Shown in pieces: positions 55,397 to 63,851 of a stretch of 64,000 bases of DNA. Location: assembly GCA_934597585.1 (NCBI GenBank), contig CAKTSA010000005.1:10240-74239 (forward strand), in the 5' to 3' direction. The position numbers and the translations under genes were made by a program. The notes under the pieces are model-generated. The model made no database searches. It was given only the letters and a program-made list of their open reading frames with translations, and was not told where the DNA came from. How positions within the stretch are numbered: position 1 is the first letter of the stretch; the number at the start of each line of letters is the position of its first letter. The stretch comes from an uncultured Oscillospiraceae bacterium (lineage in GTDB: Bacteria > Bacillota > Clostridia > Oscillospirales > Oscillospiraceae).

Positions 55397-56335
55397 ATGA
55401 GCGGAAATTTTAGAGATGAACTCGGAAAGGCGTTTATCGCGGCAGGCGAGCAGTTTCCCGAGTTGGTCGTTGTGACTGCGGATGTGTCGAAATCCACCAG
55501 AAGCATCGAGTTTAAGAAGCGGTGGCCGGAGCGGTTCTATTCCGTGGGCATCGCGGAGGCTGATGCGGTGAGCATCGCGGCGGGCATTGCCTCCTTCGGA
55601 CATCCGGTCATCTGGACGGCCTATGGTGTGTTTGCCACGGAGAAGCCCTTTGAGCAGATCCGGAACACCATCTGCTATCCCGAGATGAATGTGAAGATCA
55701 TCGCCACCCACGGCGGTATCAGCGTGGGCGAGGACGGCGCTACCCACCAGGCCATCGAGGACATTGCCATCATGCGGGCGCTGCCCAATATGCGGGTGAT
55801 CGTGGCGGCGGATCCCGGCGAGGTGAAGGCGGCGGTGTTCGAGGCCATCCGTACCCCCGGCCCGGTGTATGTGCGGCTGGGACGCAGTGTCGGGGGCTAT
55901 GTGCATCCGGATCCCGACGCCGTGGAGCTGAAGCTGGGCCAGGCGGAGACGCTGCGGGACGGCACGGACGTGACACTGATCGGTGTCGGCGTCATGGTGG
56001 AGCAGAGTCTTATCGCGGCGGAAAAGCTGCAGGAGAAGGGCATCTCCGCTCGGGTCATCAATCTGCGGACGGTGAAGCCCATCGATGTGGATACGCTGGT
56101 AAAGGCGGCAAAGGAGACGGGCGCTATCGTAACGGCGGAGGATCACAACTGCTTTGGCGGTCTGTTCGGCGCTGTTTCCGAGGCGCTTGCGCTGACGGTC
56201 CCGGTGCCGGTGGAGCGGGTCGCTCTGGAGGATACCTTCGGAGAATCCGGAAACGGCGCGCTGCTGCTGGAAAAGTACGGTTTGACGGCAGACCGGATCG
56301 TGGAAAAGGCAGTAAACGTATTGGCGCGGAAGTGA
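55397..56335 (+). CDS. Transketolase, C-terminal subunit
   Basis: 312 residues covering the pyrimidine-binding and C-terminal domains of transketolase. VTADVSKSTRSIEFKKRWPE, VGIAEADAVSIAAGIASFGH (with the catalytic Glu) and THGGISVGEDGATHQAIED are characteristic. The other half is the next gene, so this is a split two-subunit transketolase, but in reversed gene order. Split forms include the apulose-4-phosphate transketolases, so a standard pentose role should not be assumed. First gene of the operon; AGGACGGAG ribosome site. Confidence 0.92.
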   Translation: MSGNFRDELGKAFIAAGEQFPELVVVTADVSKSTRSIEFKKRWPERFYSVGIAEADAVSIAAGIASFGHPVIWTAYGVFATEKPFEQIRNTICYPEMNVKIIATHGGISVGEDGATHQAIEDIAIMRALPNMRVIVAADPGEVKAAVFEAIRTPGPVYVRLGRSVGGYVHPDPDAVELKLGQAETLRDGTDVTLIGVGVMVEQSLIAAEKLQEKGISARVINLRTVKPIDVDTLVKAAKETGAIVTAEDHNCFGGLFGAVSEALALTVPVPVERVALEDTFGESGNGALLLEKYGLTADRIVEKAVNVLARK

Positions 56336-56347
56336 GAGGGCGATGAT

Positions 56348-57181
56348 ATGCTGACAAATGAAAAACGTGAAGCGCTGCAGAGCATGGCGACGCAGCTGCG
56401 CAGAGATGTGATCGAGATGACCTATAAGGCGCAGAGCGGCCACCCCGGCGGCTCCTGCTCTCTGGCGGATATTATGGCGTACCTGTATTTCAACCGTATG
56501 CGGTATGACGTCAATAAGCCGAAGGCGCTGAAGAGGGATCGGCTGGTGCTGTCCAAGGGACACGCGGCCCCTATCTGGTACGCGGCGCTGGCAGAGGCGG
56601 GCTTCTTCCCCCGGGAGGAGATGCTGCATCTGAGAGAGATCGGCCATCTGCTGCAGGGACACCCCTGTGTGCACATCCCCGGTGTTGACGCGACCACAGG
56701 TTCGCTGGGCTTTGGGCTGTCCATCGCGGTGGGAATGGCCGCCGCGGCCAAGATGGATGGCCTGGACGTGAAGGTCCACGCCATCGTGGGCGACGGCGAG
56801 CAGGGCGAGGGCCAGATCTGGGAGGCGGCAATGGCCGCACCCAACCTGAAGCTGGACAACCTGACGGTGAGCCTGGACAGAAACAAGTATCAGAACGACG
56901 GCCGTACGGAGGACATCATGCCTCTGGAGCCGCTGGCGGACAAGTGGCGGGCCTTTAACTGGAATGTGGTGGAGATTGACGGCCACGACCTGGATCAGAT
57001 CGACGCGGCCTTTGCGGCGGCGGACGCCTGCAAGGGACGGCCGACGCTGATCTACGCCAACACCATCAAGGGCAAGGGGTGCAGCTATATGCTGGATCAA
57101 CCCCAGCTGCACTACACGCCTCCCACGAAGGAACAGTATGAGAGCGCGCTGGAGGAGCTGAAAGGGAGCAGATGGCTTTGA
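56348..57181 (+). CDS. Transketolase, N-terminal (TPP-binding) subunit
   Basis: 277 residues. The TPP-binding half: SGHPGGSCSLADIMAYLYF, DRLVLSKGHAAPIWYAALAE, TGSLGFGLSIAVGMA, and GDGEQGEGQIWEAAM as the GDG motif with N-kyqN-DGRTEDIM following. Together with the upstream protein it makes a full enzyme transferring two-carbon units between sugar phosphates. It overlaps the next gene by 10 bp. Confidence 0.93.
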   Translation: MLTNEKREALQSMATQLRRDVIEMTYKAQSGHPGGSCSLADIMAYLYFNRMRYDVNKPKALKRDRLVLSKGHAAPIWYAALAEAGFFPREEMLHLREIGHLLQGHPCVHIPGVDATTGSLGFGLSIAVGMAAAAKMDGLDVKVHAIVGDGEQGEGQIWEAAMAAPNLKLDNLTVSLDRNKYQNDGRTEDIMPLEPLADKWRAFNWNVVEIDGHDLDQIDAAFAAADACKGRPTLIYANTIKGKGCSYMLDQPQLHYTPPTKEQYESALEELKGSRWL

Positions 57182-57627
57182 AGATCGTAGTGGGAAGCGA
57201 GCACGCCGGCGCGGAATACCGGGCGCAGCTGGTCCGGGACCTGCAGGACCGGGGCATGGACGTGACGGAGATCTGCGAGAATGAGATGCTGCAGGGCTAT
57301 CCGGCGGTGGCGGAGGCCGCAGCACGGCTTGTCACGGCGGGCAAGGCGGAGTTGGGCATCCTGATCTGCGGGACCGGCATCGGCATGTGTATGGCGGCGG
57401 GAAAGGTGCCCGGCATCAGAGCTGCGCTGTGTACGGATTCGTACATGGGCAAGATGGCCAGACGGCACAACAACGCCAATATGCTGGTTTTCGGATCCCG
57501 GGTGATCGGATACGCCAATATGATGGATATACTGGATACGTTCTTGACGGAGACCTATGAGGGCGGCCGCCATGACGCGAGGCTGGCAGCGCTGCGCGAG
57601 GTAGAGAGCAGGTATTCAAAACAGTAG
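57172..57627 (+). CDS. RpiB/LacAB-family sugar-phosphate isomerase (second copy)
   Basis: 151 residues. LICGTGIGMCMAAGK keeps the catalytic Cys, ARRHNNANMLVFG the catalytic His, and EGGRHDARL the phosphate-binding Arg. The first motif is GSEHAG where RpiB has GCDHGG (Asp becomes Glu). This suggests a related aldose/ketose phosphate substrate rather than plain ribose 5-phosphate, since a canonical RpiB is encoded at 35197. It sits between the transketolase and transporter genes and ends with TAG. Confidence 0.85.
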   Translation: MALKIVVGSEHAGAEYRAQLVRDLQDRGMDVTEICENEMLQGYPAVAEAAARLVTAGKAELGILICGTGIGMCMAAGKVPGIRAALCTDSYMGKMARRHNNANMLVFGSRVIGYANMMDILDTFLTETYEGGRHDARLAALREVESRYSKQ

Positions 57628-57641
57628 AATGAGGTAACGAT

Positions 57642-59135
57642 GTGGCTGAGCAATTATTGAAAATGCAGGGGATCGAAAAACGATTCTCGGGCGTATATGC
57701 GCTGCGGCACGTGGATTTTACCCTGAATCAAGGCGAGGTGCGCGGATTGATCGGCGAAAACGGAGCCGGGAAATCCACGCTGATGAAGGTGCTTGGCGGC
57801 GACTATCAGGCGGACGCCGGAAAGATCTATCTCAACGGGCAGGAGATCCATATCAAGGATGCGGAGACGGCGAATCAGTACGGGATATCCTTTATCCATC
57901 AGGAGCTGGCGCTGTTTCCGGAGCTGAATATCGCGACAAATATCTTTATCCAGCATCTGCCCTCCGCCCACGGCGTGGTGAAAAAACGCGAGATGCACGC
58001 CAAGGCCGGTGAGCTGCTGGCGGAGTTTGGATTGGCGCACTGTCATCCGGAGCAGACGGTGGGAACGCTGCAGATCGGCGAGCAGCAGCTGGTGGAGATC
58101 ATGCGCTGCCTGGCGATGGACACAAAGATACTGGTGCTGGATGAGCCCACCTCGTCCCTGACCAGCCGGGAGGTCGATACGCTGTTCCGGCTGATCGGGA
58201 AGATGAAGGCCAAGGGCGTGTCCATCGTATTTATCTCTCACCGGCTGGACGAGCTGTTTGAGATCTGCGACAACATCACCGTGATGAGGGATGGCGCCGT
58301 GATCGACACGGTTTCTGCCAAGACCACCAGCCAGAAAGAATTGATCCACATGATGCTGGGGCGCGACCAGGGGGAGATGTATGAGGCCCACTGCAGAAGC
58401 TTCGGCGAGGAGCGGCTGCGGGTGGAGGGTTTGACCCACAAAAAGCGCTTCCGGGATATTTCCTTCAGCGTGCGATCCGGTGAGATCGTGGGGCTGTACG
58501 GCCTGCTGGGGTCCGGGCGCTCGGAGATCGTGCGGAGCATCTATGGACTGGAGCCCTTCGTCTCCGGCGATGTGTTCGTGGACGGGGAGAAGGTCCGGAT
58601 CAAGGATCCGGCCCAGGCGGGCCGGCTGGGCATCGGCCTGGTGACGGAGGACCGGCGCATCGAGGGGCTGTGTTTGCAGCACTCGGTGCAGCGCAACCTG
58701 ACCATCGCCTGCATCGACAGGCTGAAGCGGCTGCTGGGCTATCTGGACGTGAAGGCTGAGCGGAAAAAGGCGGAGGAGAATATCCGGCGGTTCAATATCG
58801 CCACGGACAAGCCCTCGAAGATCGTGCGTTATCTCTCCGGCGGCAATCAACAGAAGGTGGTCATCGCCAAGTGGCTGAATATCGAGCCGGATATTCTGAT
58901 CCTGGACGAACCGACGCGGGGCGTGGACGTGGGCGCGAAAAAGGAGATCTATTCGATCCTCAGTGAGCTGGCGGAGCAGGGAATGGCCCTGCTGGTCATC
59001 TCCAGTGAGCTGAACGAGGTGATCAACCTGTGCGACCGGGTACTGGTGCTGCGCAAGGGCGAGCTGGTGGCCCAGCTGGAGGGTGAGGAGATCACCAAAG
59101 AGAGCCTGCTGGCGACATCGATGGGAGGAAATTAG
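57642..59135 (+). CDS. Sugar ABC importer ATPase, RbsA/MglA type
   Basis: 497 residues, two fused nucleotide-binding domains. NBD1 has Walker A GENGAGKST, Walker B ILVLDEPTSSL and a degenerate signature. NBD2 has a degenerate Walker A (GLLGSGRSE), signature LSGGNQQKV and Walker B ILILDEPTRGVD. This asymmetric pattern is typical of the CUT2 monosaccharide importers. Start GTG 57642 follows GAGG. Stop codon TAG. It works with the permease and binding protein downstream. Confidence 0.93.
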   Translation: MAEQLLKMQGIEKRFSGVYALRHVDFTLNQGEVRGLIGENGAGKSTLMKVLGGDYQADAGKIYLNGQEIHIKDAETANQYGISFIHQELALFPELNIATNIFIQHLPSAHGVVKKREMHAKAGELLAEFGLAHCHPEQTVGTLQIGEQQLVEIMRCLAMDTKILVLDEPTSSLTSREVDTLFRLIGKMKAKGVSIVFISHRLDELFEICDNITVMRDGAVIDTVSAKTTSQKELIHMMLGRDQGEMYEAHCRSFGEERLRVEGLTHKKRFRDISFSVRSGEIVGLYGLLGSGRSEIVRSIYGLEPFVSGDVFVDGEKVRIKDPAQAGRLGIGLVTEDRRIEGLCLQHSVQRNLTIACIDRLKRLLGYLDVKAERKKAEENIRRFNIATDKPSKIVRYLSGGNQQKVVIAKWLNIEPDILILDEPTRGVDVGAKKEIYSILSELAEQGMALLVISSELNEVINLCDRVLVLRKGELVAQLEGEEITKESLLATSMGGN

Positions 59136-59138
59136 CAG

Positions 59139-60125
59139 ATGGGTAAATTGCTTACGATAGATACGGGCAAGGCGGCCAGAAAGCGGCTGCTGACGCTCCT
59201 TTTGCGAAACGGCGCGTATGTGCTGCTGATCCTGATGTGCCTGGTGATGGCGATCCTGGATAAGAACTTTCTGACGGTGTCCAACCTGATGAACGTGGCG
59301 CTGCAGTCCTCTATCATGGGTGTGCTGGCGCTGGGCATGACGTTTGTGATCTGTACGGGCAACATCGACATTTCGGTGGGCAATCTGATCGGATTGTGCA
59401 GTGTGTGCGGTGTGGCGCTGGTGCAGTTCTATCAGGCGCCGTGGTATGTGGCGATGCTGGTGATGATCCTGGTGGGCGCGCTGATCGGCGTGGTCAACGG
59501 TGCGCTGGTGGCCTATATGAACATCCCGTCGATGCTGGTGACGCTGTCCACCCAGTGTATCGCCTCGGGCATGGTGCTGTTTATCTCCAAGGGCAAATCG
59601 TGGACGAATCTGCCCTATGCGCTGGTGGCGGTGTCAAAGTCCAAGATCCTGGGGGTATCGGCGCTGCTGTGGGCGGTGCTGGTGCTGTACATCCTGTTTC
59701 ACTACCTGCTGGGCTATACCGTCTTTGGCCGGAAGGTCCTGGCGGTGGGCGGCAGCATGGAGGCAGCCAGGGCTTCGGGCATCCGCGTGGAGCGGACGAT
59801 CCTGCTGACCTATATCATCTCCGGCACGGTGGCCGGTATCGCGGGCATTTTGCAGACGGCCCGGCTGGGTGCGTTTTACGCCTCGATGGGCTCCGGCATG
59901 GAGATGAACGTGATCGCCGCCACGGTGATCGGCGGCACCAGCATGACCGGCGGACGGGGCAGCATCATCGGAACGCTGGCGGGCGTTTTGCTGCTGGGCG
60001 TGATCAACAATGCGCTGAACCTGCTGGGCGTGGACGCCAACATGCAGAATGTGGCCCGCGGCCTGATCATTATGATCGCCATCATCCTGGATGCCATCCG
60101 GATTCGGATCGATAAAGACAGTTAA
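59139..60125 (+). CDS. Sugar ABC importer permease, RbsC type
   Basis: 328-residue membrane protein with about 9-10 hydrophobic segments. NLMNVALQSSIMGVLALGMTFVICTGNIDISVGNLIGL and the C-terminal GTSMTGGRGSIIGTLAGVLLLGVINNALNLLGV are diagnostic of the BPD_transp_2/CUT2 permeases. The gene starts 3 bp after the ATPase stop. A single permease gene implies a homodimer. Confidence 0.93.
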   Translation: MGKLLTIDTGKAARKRLLTLLLRNGAYVLLILMCLVMAILDKNFLTVSNLMNVALQSSIMGVLALGMTFVICTGNIDISVGNLIGLCSVCGVALVQFYQAPWYVAMLVMILVGALIGVVNGALVAYMNIPSMLVTLSTQCIASGMVLFISKGKSWTNLPYALVAVSKSKILGVSALLWAVLVLYILFHYLLGYTVFGRKVLAVGGSMEAARASGIRVERTILLTYIISGTVAGIAGILQTARLGAFYASMGSGMEMNVIAATVIGGTSMTGGRGSIIGTLAGVLLLGVINNALNLLGVDANMQNVARGLIIMIAIILDAIRIRIDKDS

Positions 60126-60175
60126 TAGCGGCACAGCCCGTTATTATAGATCAAGAAACAATATAGGAGGAAAAC

Positions 60176-61195
60176 ATGAAGAAAATCTTTGCAATGCTGC
60201 TGGCGCTGATCATGATGTTCAGCCTGGCTGCCTGCGGCTCTGCGGGCAACAACTCTGACGCGAACGCAAACACCGACGGCGACGAGGGCGACAAGATCGT
60301 GATCGGCGTGTCCCTGCACGACCTGACCTCTGACGGCTATGCCGCCAACCTGATCGGTATCAAGGACCTGGCTGCCTCCAAGGGCAACGTGGAGATCAAG
60401 GCTGTTTCCGCGGAGGGTTCCGCCGAAACCTAGATCAGCCAGATCGAGGACTTTATCACCTCCGGTGTGGACGGCATCATCCTACTGCCGGTGGACTCCT
60501 CTGCCCTGGCCGGTAAGGTGAAGGAAGCAGTGGACGCGGGCATCCCCGTGGTCTGCATGGACCGCAGCGTTGACGGCGACATTGCCACCTGCACCATCGA
60601 GTCCGACAACTATCAGCATGGCGTGGAATCCGCCGACCTGATGCTGGCCGCCGCCGAGGCGCAGGGCATGAAGGCTGAGGACCTGAAGGTCCTGGAGCTG
60701 CTGGGCGCACAGTCCACCTCTGCCGGTCTGGAGAGACACGAGGGCTTTGCCGGCCGCTGCGAGGAGCTGGGCATCACCATCGTCAGCGCGCTGCCCACCG
60801 AGTGGGACAACGAGGAGGCCTATAAGGCCGTGCTGGACGGCTTCCAGGCCAATCAGGACATCAACGCCATCTTCGAGGCTTCTGACATCGCCATGCACAG
60901 CGGCGTCAGCGCTGCGCTGGACCAGCTGGGCAAGTATGTCGCTGTCGGTGAGGACGGCCACATCATCATCACCTCTGTGGACGGCGGCCCCAACGGCATC
61001 GAGGCGGTCAAGGCCGGTTACATCGACGCTATGGCTGAGCAGGGCCTGCTGATCATGGGTTCTGAGGCGCTGGAGACCGTTCTGTCTGCCATCAACGGCG
61101 ACGCTATTGCTGACACGCACATTCAGCTGAGCCCCGTGGCCGTGACCAAGGACAACGCCGACAGCGACGAGCTGTGGCCCAACAAGATCAAGTAA
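60176..61195 (+). pseudogene. Sugar-binding lipoprotein gene interrupted by an amber codon
   Basis: Reads as one RbsB-like protein of about 339 residues, except for an in-frame TAG at 60431-60433 (codon 86). Before it come a lipoprotein signal (LAACG), an Asn/Asp linker and VIGVSLHDLTSDGYAANLI; after it ISQIEDFITSGVDGIILLPVDS and the rest of the type I binding-protein fold continue without loss. A CAG-to-TAG change explains it (the position is followed by ISQ and Gln fits). Neighbouring genes use TAG as a real stop, so recoding is unlikely. Either the importer lacks its receptor, suppression occurs, or it is an error or strain variant. Confidence 0.85.
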
Positions 61196-61225
61196 TCGCG
61201 GGAAACTCTCTGCTTTCATGGATAG

Positions 61226-61264
61226 GGATAAGGGACAAATACATGGCGTATTTGTCCCTTATCC
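61226..61264. repeat. Perfect 17-bp-stem hairpin between binding-protein and kinase genes
   Basis: GGATAAGGGACAAATAC (61226-61242) and its exact complement (61248-61264) with a 5-nt loop. No T-run follows, so it is probably an mRNA-processing or stability element rather than a terminator. Confidence 0.7.
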
Positions 61265-61295
61265 CGCAAAATAGCCAGACGAAAGGGCAAAGCAT

Positions 61296-62174
61296 ATGGC
61301 AAACGTTTATGTTTTGGGCAGCTTGAATATGGACACCACCTATTATGTGGATCGGCTGCCGGGCGAGGGGGAGACCATCACCTCTGTTTCCAGCCAGAGC
61401 GCTGCCGGGGGAAAAGGGCTGAACCAATCCGCCGCCGCAGCCTGGACAGGCGCCGCGACGGAGATCATCGGCGCTGTGGGAAAGGACGGCGGCCAGGCCA
61501 TGATCGACGCGCTGCAGCGGCAGCATGTGGGTATGCGCTATTTGCAGCGCAGCGATCTGCCCACCGGCTCGGCGGTGATCCTGGTGGACCGGCAGGCGAA
61601 AAACCTGATCGTGGTAAATGGCGGCGCCAACCATGACGTGCAGCGGCAGGAGATCCCCTTTGCGCCGGGTGATTGGCTGATGGCCCAGCTGGAGACGCCG
61701 GTGGAGACCGTGGCGGACTATTTCCGGCAGGCCAGGGATCACGGCGCCAAAACGGTGCTGAACCTGTCCCCCTATCAGCAGGTGCCGGAGGCGCTGCTGG
61801 CGCTGGTGGACCTGTTGATCGTGAATGAGCACGAGGCCTCGGAGCTGCTGGGGTGCCGGATAGGGTGCCGGGCGGAGGCCTGCCGCGCGGCGGGCCTTCT
61901 GCGGGAGAAGGGCATCCGCAGCGCCGTTATTACGCTGGGCGGCGACGGCGCGGTGGTGATCGACGGCCAGCAGACGGAGGAGCTGGAGGGCATGCCGGTA
62001 CAGGCGGTGGATACCCAGGGCGCCGGAGACGCCTTTGCCGGGGTGCTGGTGGGCCGCTGCTGCCTGGGGATGTCCCTGGCGGAGAGCGCCAGGACCGCCA
62101 ATCAGGTGGCGGCACGGTGCGTGACGGTGGCCGGGTCCACCATCATCAGCCTGAATACGATCCGGGAAGGATAA
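61296..62174 (+). CDS. PfkB-family carbohydrate kinase (ribokinase-like)
   Basis: 292 residues. VYVLGSLNMDTTYYVDRLPG at the start, AAGGKGLNQSAAAAWTGA as the first PfkB signature and DTQGAGDAFAGVLVG as the second with the catalytic Asp. The fold matches ribokinase. It presumably phosphorylates the sugar imported by the upstream ABC system, feeding the isomerases and transketolase. Confidence 0.92.
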   Translation: MANVYVLGSLNMDTTYYVDRLPGEGETITSVSSQSAAGGKGLNQSAAAAWTGAATEIIGAVGKDGGQAMIDALQRQHVGMRYLQRSDLPTGSAVILVDRQAKNLIVVNGGANHDVQRQEIPFAPGDWLMAQLETPVETVADYFRQARDHGAKTVLNLSPYQQVPEALLALVDLLIVNEHEASELLGCRIGCRAEACRAAGLLREKGIRSAVITLGGDGAVVIDGQQTEELEGMPVQAVDTQGAGDAFAGVLVGRCCLGMSLAESARTANQVAARCVTVAGSTIISLNTIREG

Positions 62175-62188
62175 AGGAGGCGAAGGCT

Positions 62189-63229
62189 TTGAAGAAAGAA
62201 GAGCTGATCAGACGATTGGAACTGGGCGGCGTCAAAAACCGCGTGGTGGCCATTTCGGAGAACTTTTCCCTGCTGGTGGCGGAAAGAGGCGGCCGGGTGC
62301 TGGGCATATTTGAGGACGGGAGACCGGACAACCTTCTGTGGACCGCGCCGCAGCTGCGGGAGGAAAAAACGGCGGCGGACTTTTTGAAGAGCACCGCCTG
62401 GAATTACGGCGGCGACCGGCTGTGGTTCGGACCGGAGATCCGCTATTCGGTCAGCGACCGGCAGCGCTTCTGGGAGACGCTGCATACACCGGAGGCCATC
62501 GACCCGGGACAGTATCGGATGTCCGACGACGGCTGCACGGCGGTGCAGGATGTGACCATCACCACGCAGGACGGCACAGCGGCGACGGCGGCTTTCCGGG
62601 TGTGGAAGACGGTTTCCGTGTGTCCGGATCCCCTGCGCTGCATGCCGAATGCCGCGGCGCTGCGCCGCGGCGTGGATTTCGGTGGGTTTACCCAGACTAT
62701 CCGTGTGGAGGGCAGCGGCGCGGCGGTAGAGCCGTGGAGTCTGCTGCAGGTGATGCCCGGCGGAAAGATCTATATCCCCATGTATGCCCCTGAACGGGGA
62801 ACGGACTACTATGAACCGGCGGCCCTCTTTGAAACGGTGCGGGAGCACTGCGCCGTGCTGGAGGCTACGGGCCGGGACCGGTATAAGGTGGGCTATCACG
62901 CGGCGGCGGTGACGGGACGGCTGGGCTATGCCTGCCGGTGGAACGGACGCTGCTGTCTGCTGGTGAGAAGCTTTCCCAATGACCCGGCGGGCCGCTATGA
63001 GGAGGAACCGCCCCTGCGGCCGGGGGTGCGGGGCTTCTCGGTACATATCTACAATGACGGGGGCCCGGTGGACGGGTTCTCGGAGATCGAATGCAGTCTT
63101 TCCGCGCTTTTCGGCGATGGGGGAAGAGCAGCCGGCGTGGACGCCATCAGTACGTGGCTCTATGCCGGAGAGGAAGCAAGTCTGAAAGAGATCGGCAGGA
63201 CACTTCTCGGATGTGAAGTGGAGTTTTGA
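62189..63229 (+). CDS. Mutarotase-like protein of unknown function
   Basis: 346 residues from TTG 62189, which follows AAGGAGG at 62174-62180; no ATG fits. The protein is beta-rich. ISENFSLLVAERGGRVLGIF, STAWNYGGDRLWFGPEIRYS and the LQVMPGGKIYIPMY region resemble galactose-mutarotase-fold proteins of the DUF4380/DUF6786 kind. I could not identify a confident catalytic His/Glu pair. Its place after the sugar kinase suggests handling of the same sugar, for example anomer conversion. Confidence 0.7.
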   Translation: MKKEELIRRLELGGVKNRVVAISENFSLLVAERGGRVLGIFEDGRPDNLLWTAPQLREEKTAADFLKSTAWNYGGDRLWFGPEIRYSVSDRQRFWETLHTPEAIDPGQYRMSDDGCTAVQDVTITTQDGTAATAAFRVWKTVSVCPDPLRCMPNAAALRRGVDFGGFTQTIRVEGSGAAVEPWSLLQVMPGGKIYIPMYAPERGTDYYEPAALFETVREHCAVLEATGRDRYKVGYHAAAVTGRLGYACRWNGRCCLLVRSFPNDPAGRYEEEPPLRPGVRGFSVHIYNDGGPVDGFSEIECSLSALFGDGGRAAGVDAISTWLYAGEEASLKEIGRTLLGCEVEF

Positions 63230-63248
63230 TAGAAAAGAGGAAATACCA

Positions 63249-63686
63249 ATGATCATTGCAATGGGCTGCGATCCCAACGCCCAGGCGTATAAAGAGGAAA
63301 TGATGGCCTATGTCCGCTCGCTGGGTCACGAGGTGGTGGATTTCGGCAGCGACGACGTGATCTACGCCCATGTGGCCACCCGGGTGGGCGAGGCCGTAGC
63401 AGCCAAAAAATGCGACCGCGGCATTCTCTTCTGCGGGACCGGCATCGGCGTGATGCTGGCGGCCAACAAGGTAAAGGGTGCTTACGCGGCCAACGTGGAC
63501 AACGTGTACGCTGCAAAGCGGGCATGTCTGAGCAACAACTGCAACATCATCACCATCGGCTGTCAGACGGTGGGGAATATGCTGGCCAAGGAGCTGATCA
63601 GCGCCTATCTGGACTGCGAATACGTCTATAATGAGCGCTCCGGCAAGAAGGTGGACGCCATCGTGGCATACGAGCAGAGCCACTGA
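63249..63686 (+). CDS. RpiB/LacAB-family protein with altered active site (third copy)
   Basis: 145 residues. The catalytic Cys motif FCGTGIGVMLAANK is kept, but GCDHGG is replaced by GCDPNA and the RRHNNANVL motif by ACLSNNCNI, so both histidines of RpiB are lost. Similar divergence occurs in LacAB-type and tetrose-phosphate isomerases. It may act on a different sugar phosphate, or pair with the 57172-57627 protein as LacA pairs with LacB. AGAGGAAA precedes ATG 63249. Last gene before a hairpin and the IS element. Confidence 0.82.
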   Translation: MIIAMGCDPNAQAYKEEMMAYVRSLGHEVVDFGSDDVIYAHVATRVGEAVAAKKCDRGILFCGTGIGVMLAANKVKGAYAANVDNVYAAKRACLSNNCNIITIGCQTVGNMLAKELISAYLDCEYVYNERSGKKVDAIVAYEQSH

Positions 63687-63753
63687 TGCGGCTTGACGGA
63701 AATGGCAGACGTCCGTTTTTTCGGTGGGGTTGCTTTTGGTAGCCAATGACAAA

Positions 63754-63784
63754 AACCGTCTCAAACCATAGGTTTGAGACGGTT
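63754..63784. terminator. Strong hairpin at the end of the sugar operon
   Basis: AACCGTCTCAAACC (63754-63767) and GGTTTGAGACGGTT (63771-63784) form a perfect 14-bp stem with an ATA loop; followed only by TTCAG. It may end the operon, or belong to the left end of the IS element. Confidence 0.6.
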
Positions 63785-63806
63785 TCAGTCTGTCAAAAAA
63801 CTACCC

Positions 63807-63849
63807 AAACGCCCCTGTTTCTGCTATAATAGAAGAAACGGGGGTGTTT
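63807..63849 (+). promoter_or_regulatory. Transposase promoter inside an inverted repeat
   Basis: Extended -10 TGCTATAAT (hexamer 63825-63830). It is flanked by AAACGCCCCTGTTTCT (63807-63822) and AGAAACGGGGGTGTTT (63834-63849), inverted with 14 of 16 matches. The repeat could bind the transposase or form an RNA hairpin limiting expression. Confidence 0.5.
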
Positions 63850-63851
63850 AC

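Noticed and set aside
60431..60433. TAG reassigned to glutamine or another amino acid
   Set aside because: The adjacent genes ending at 57627 and 59135 use TAG as a true stop, and no other in-frame TAG is seen in the window.
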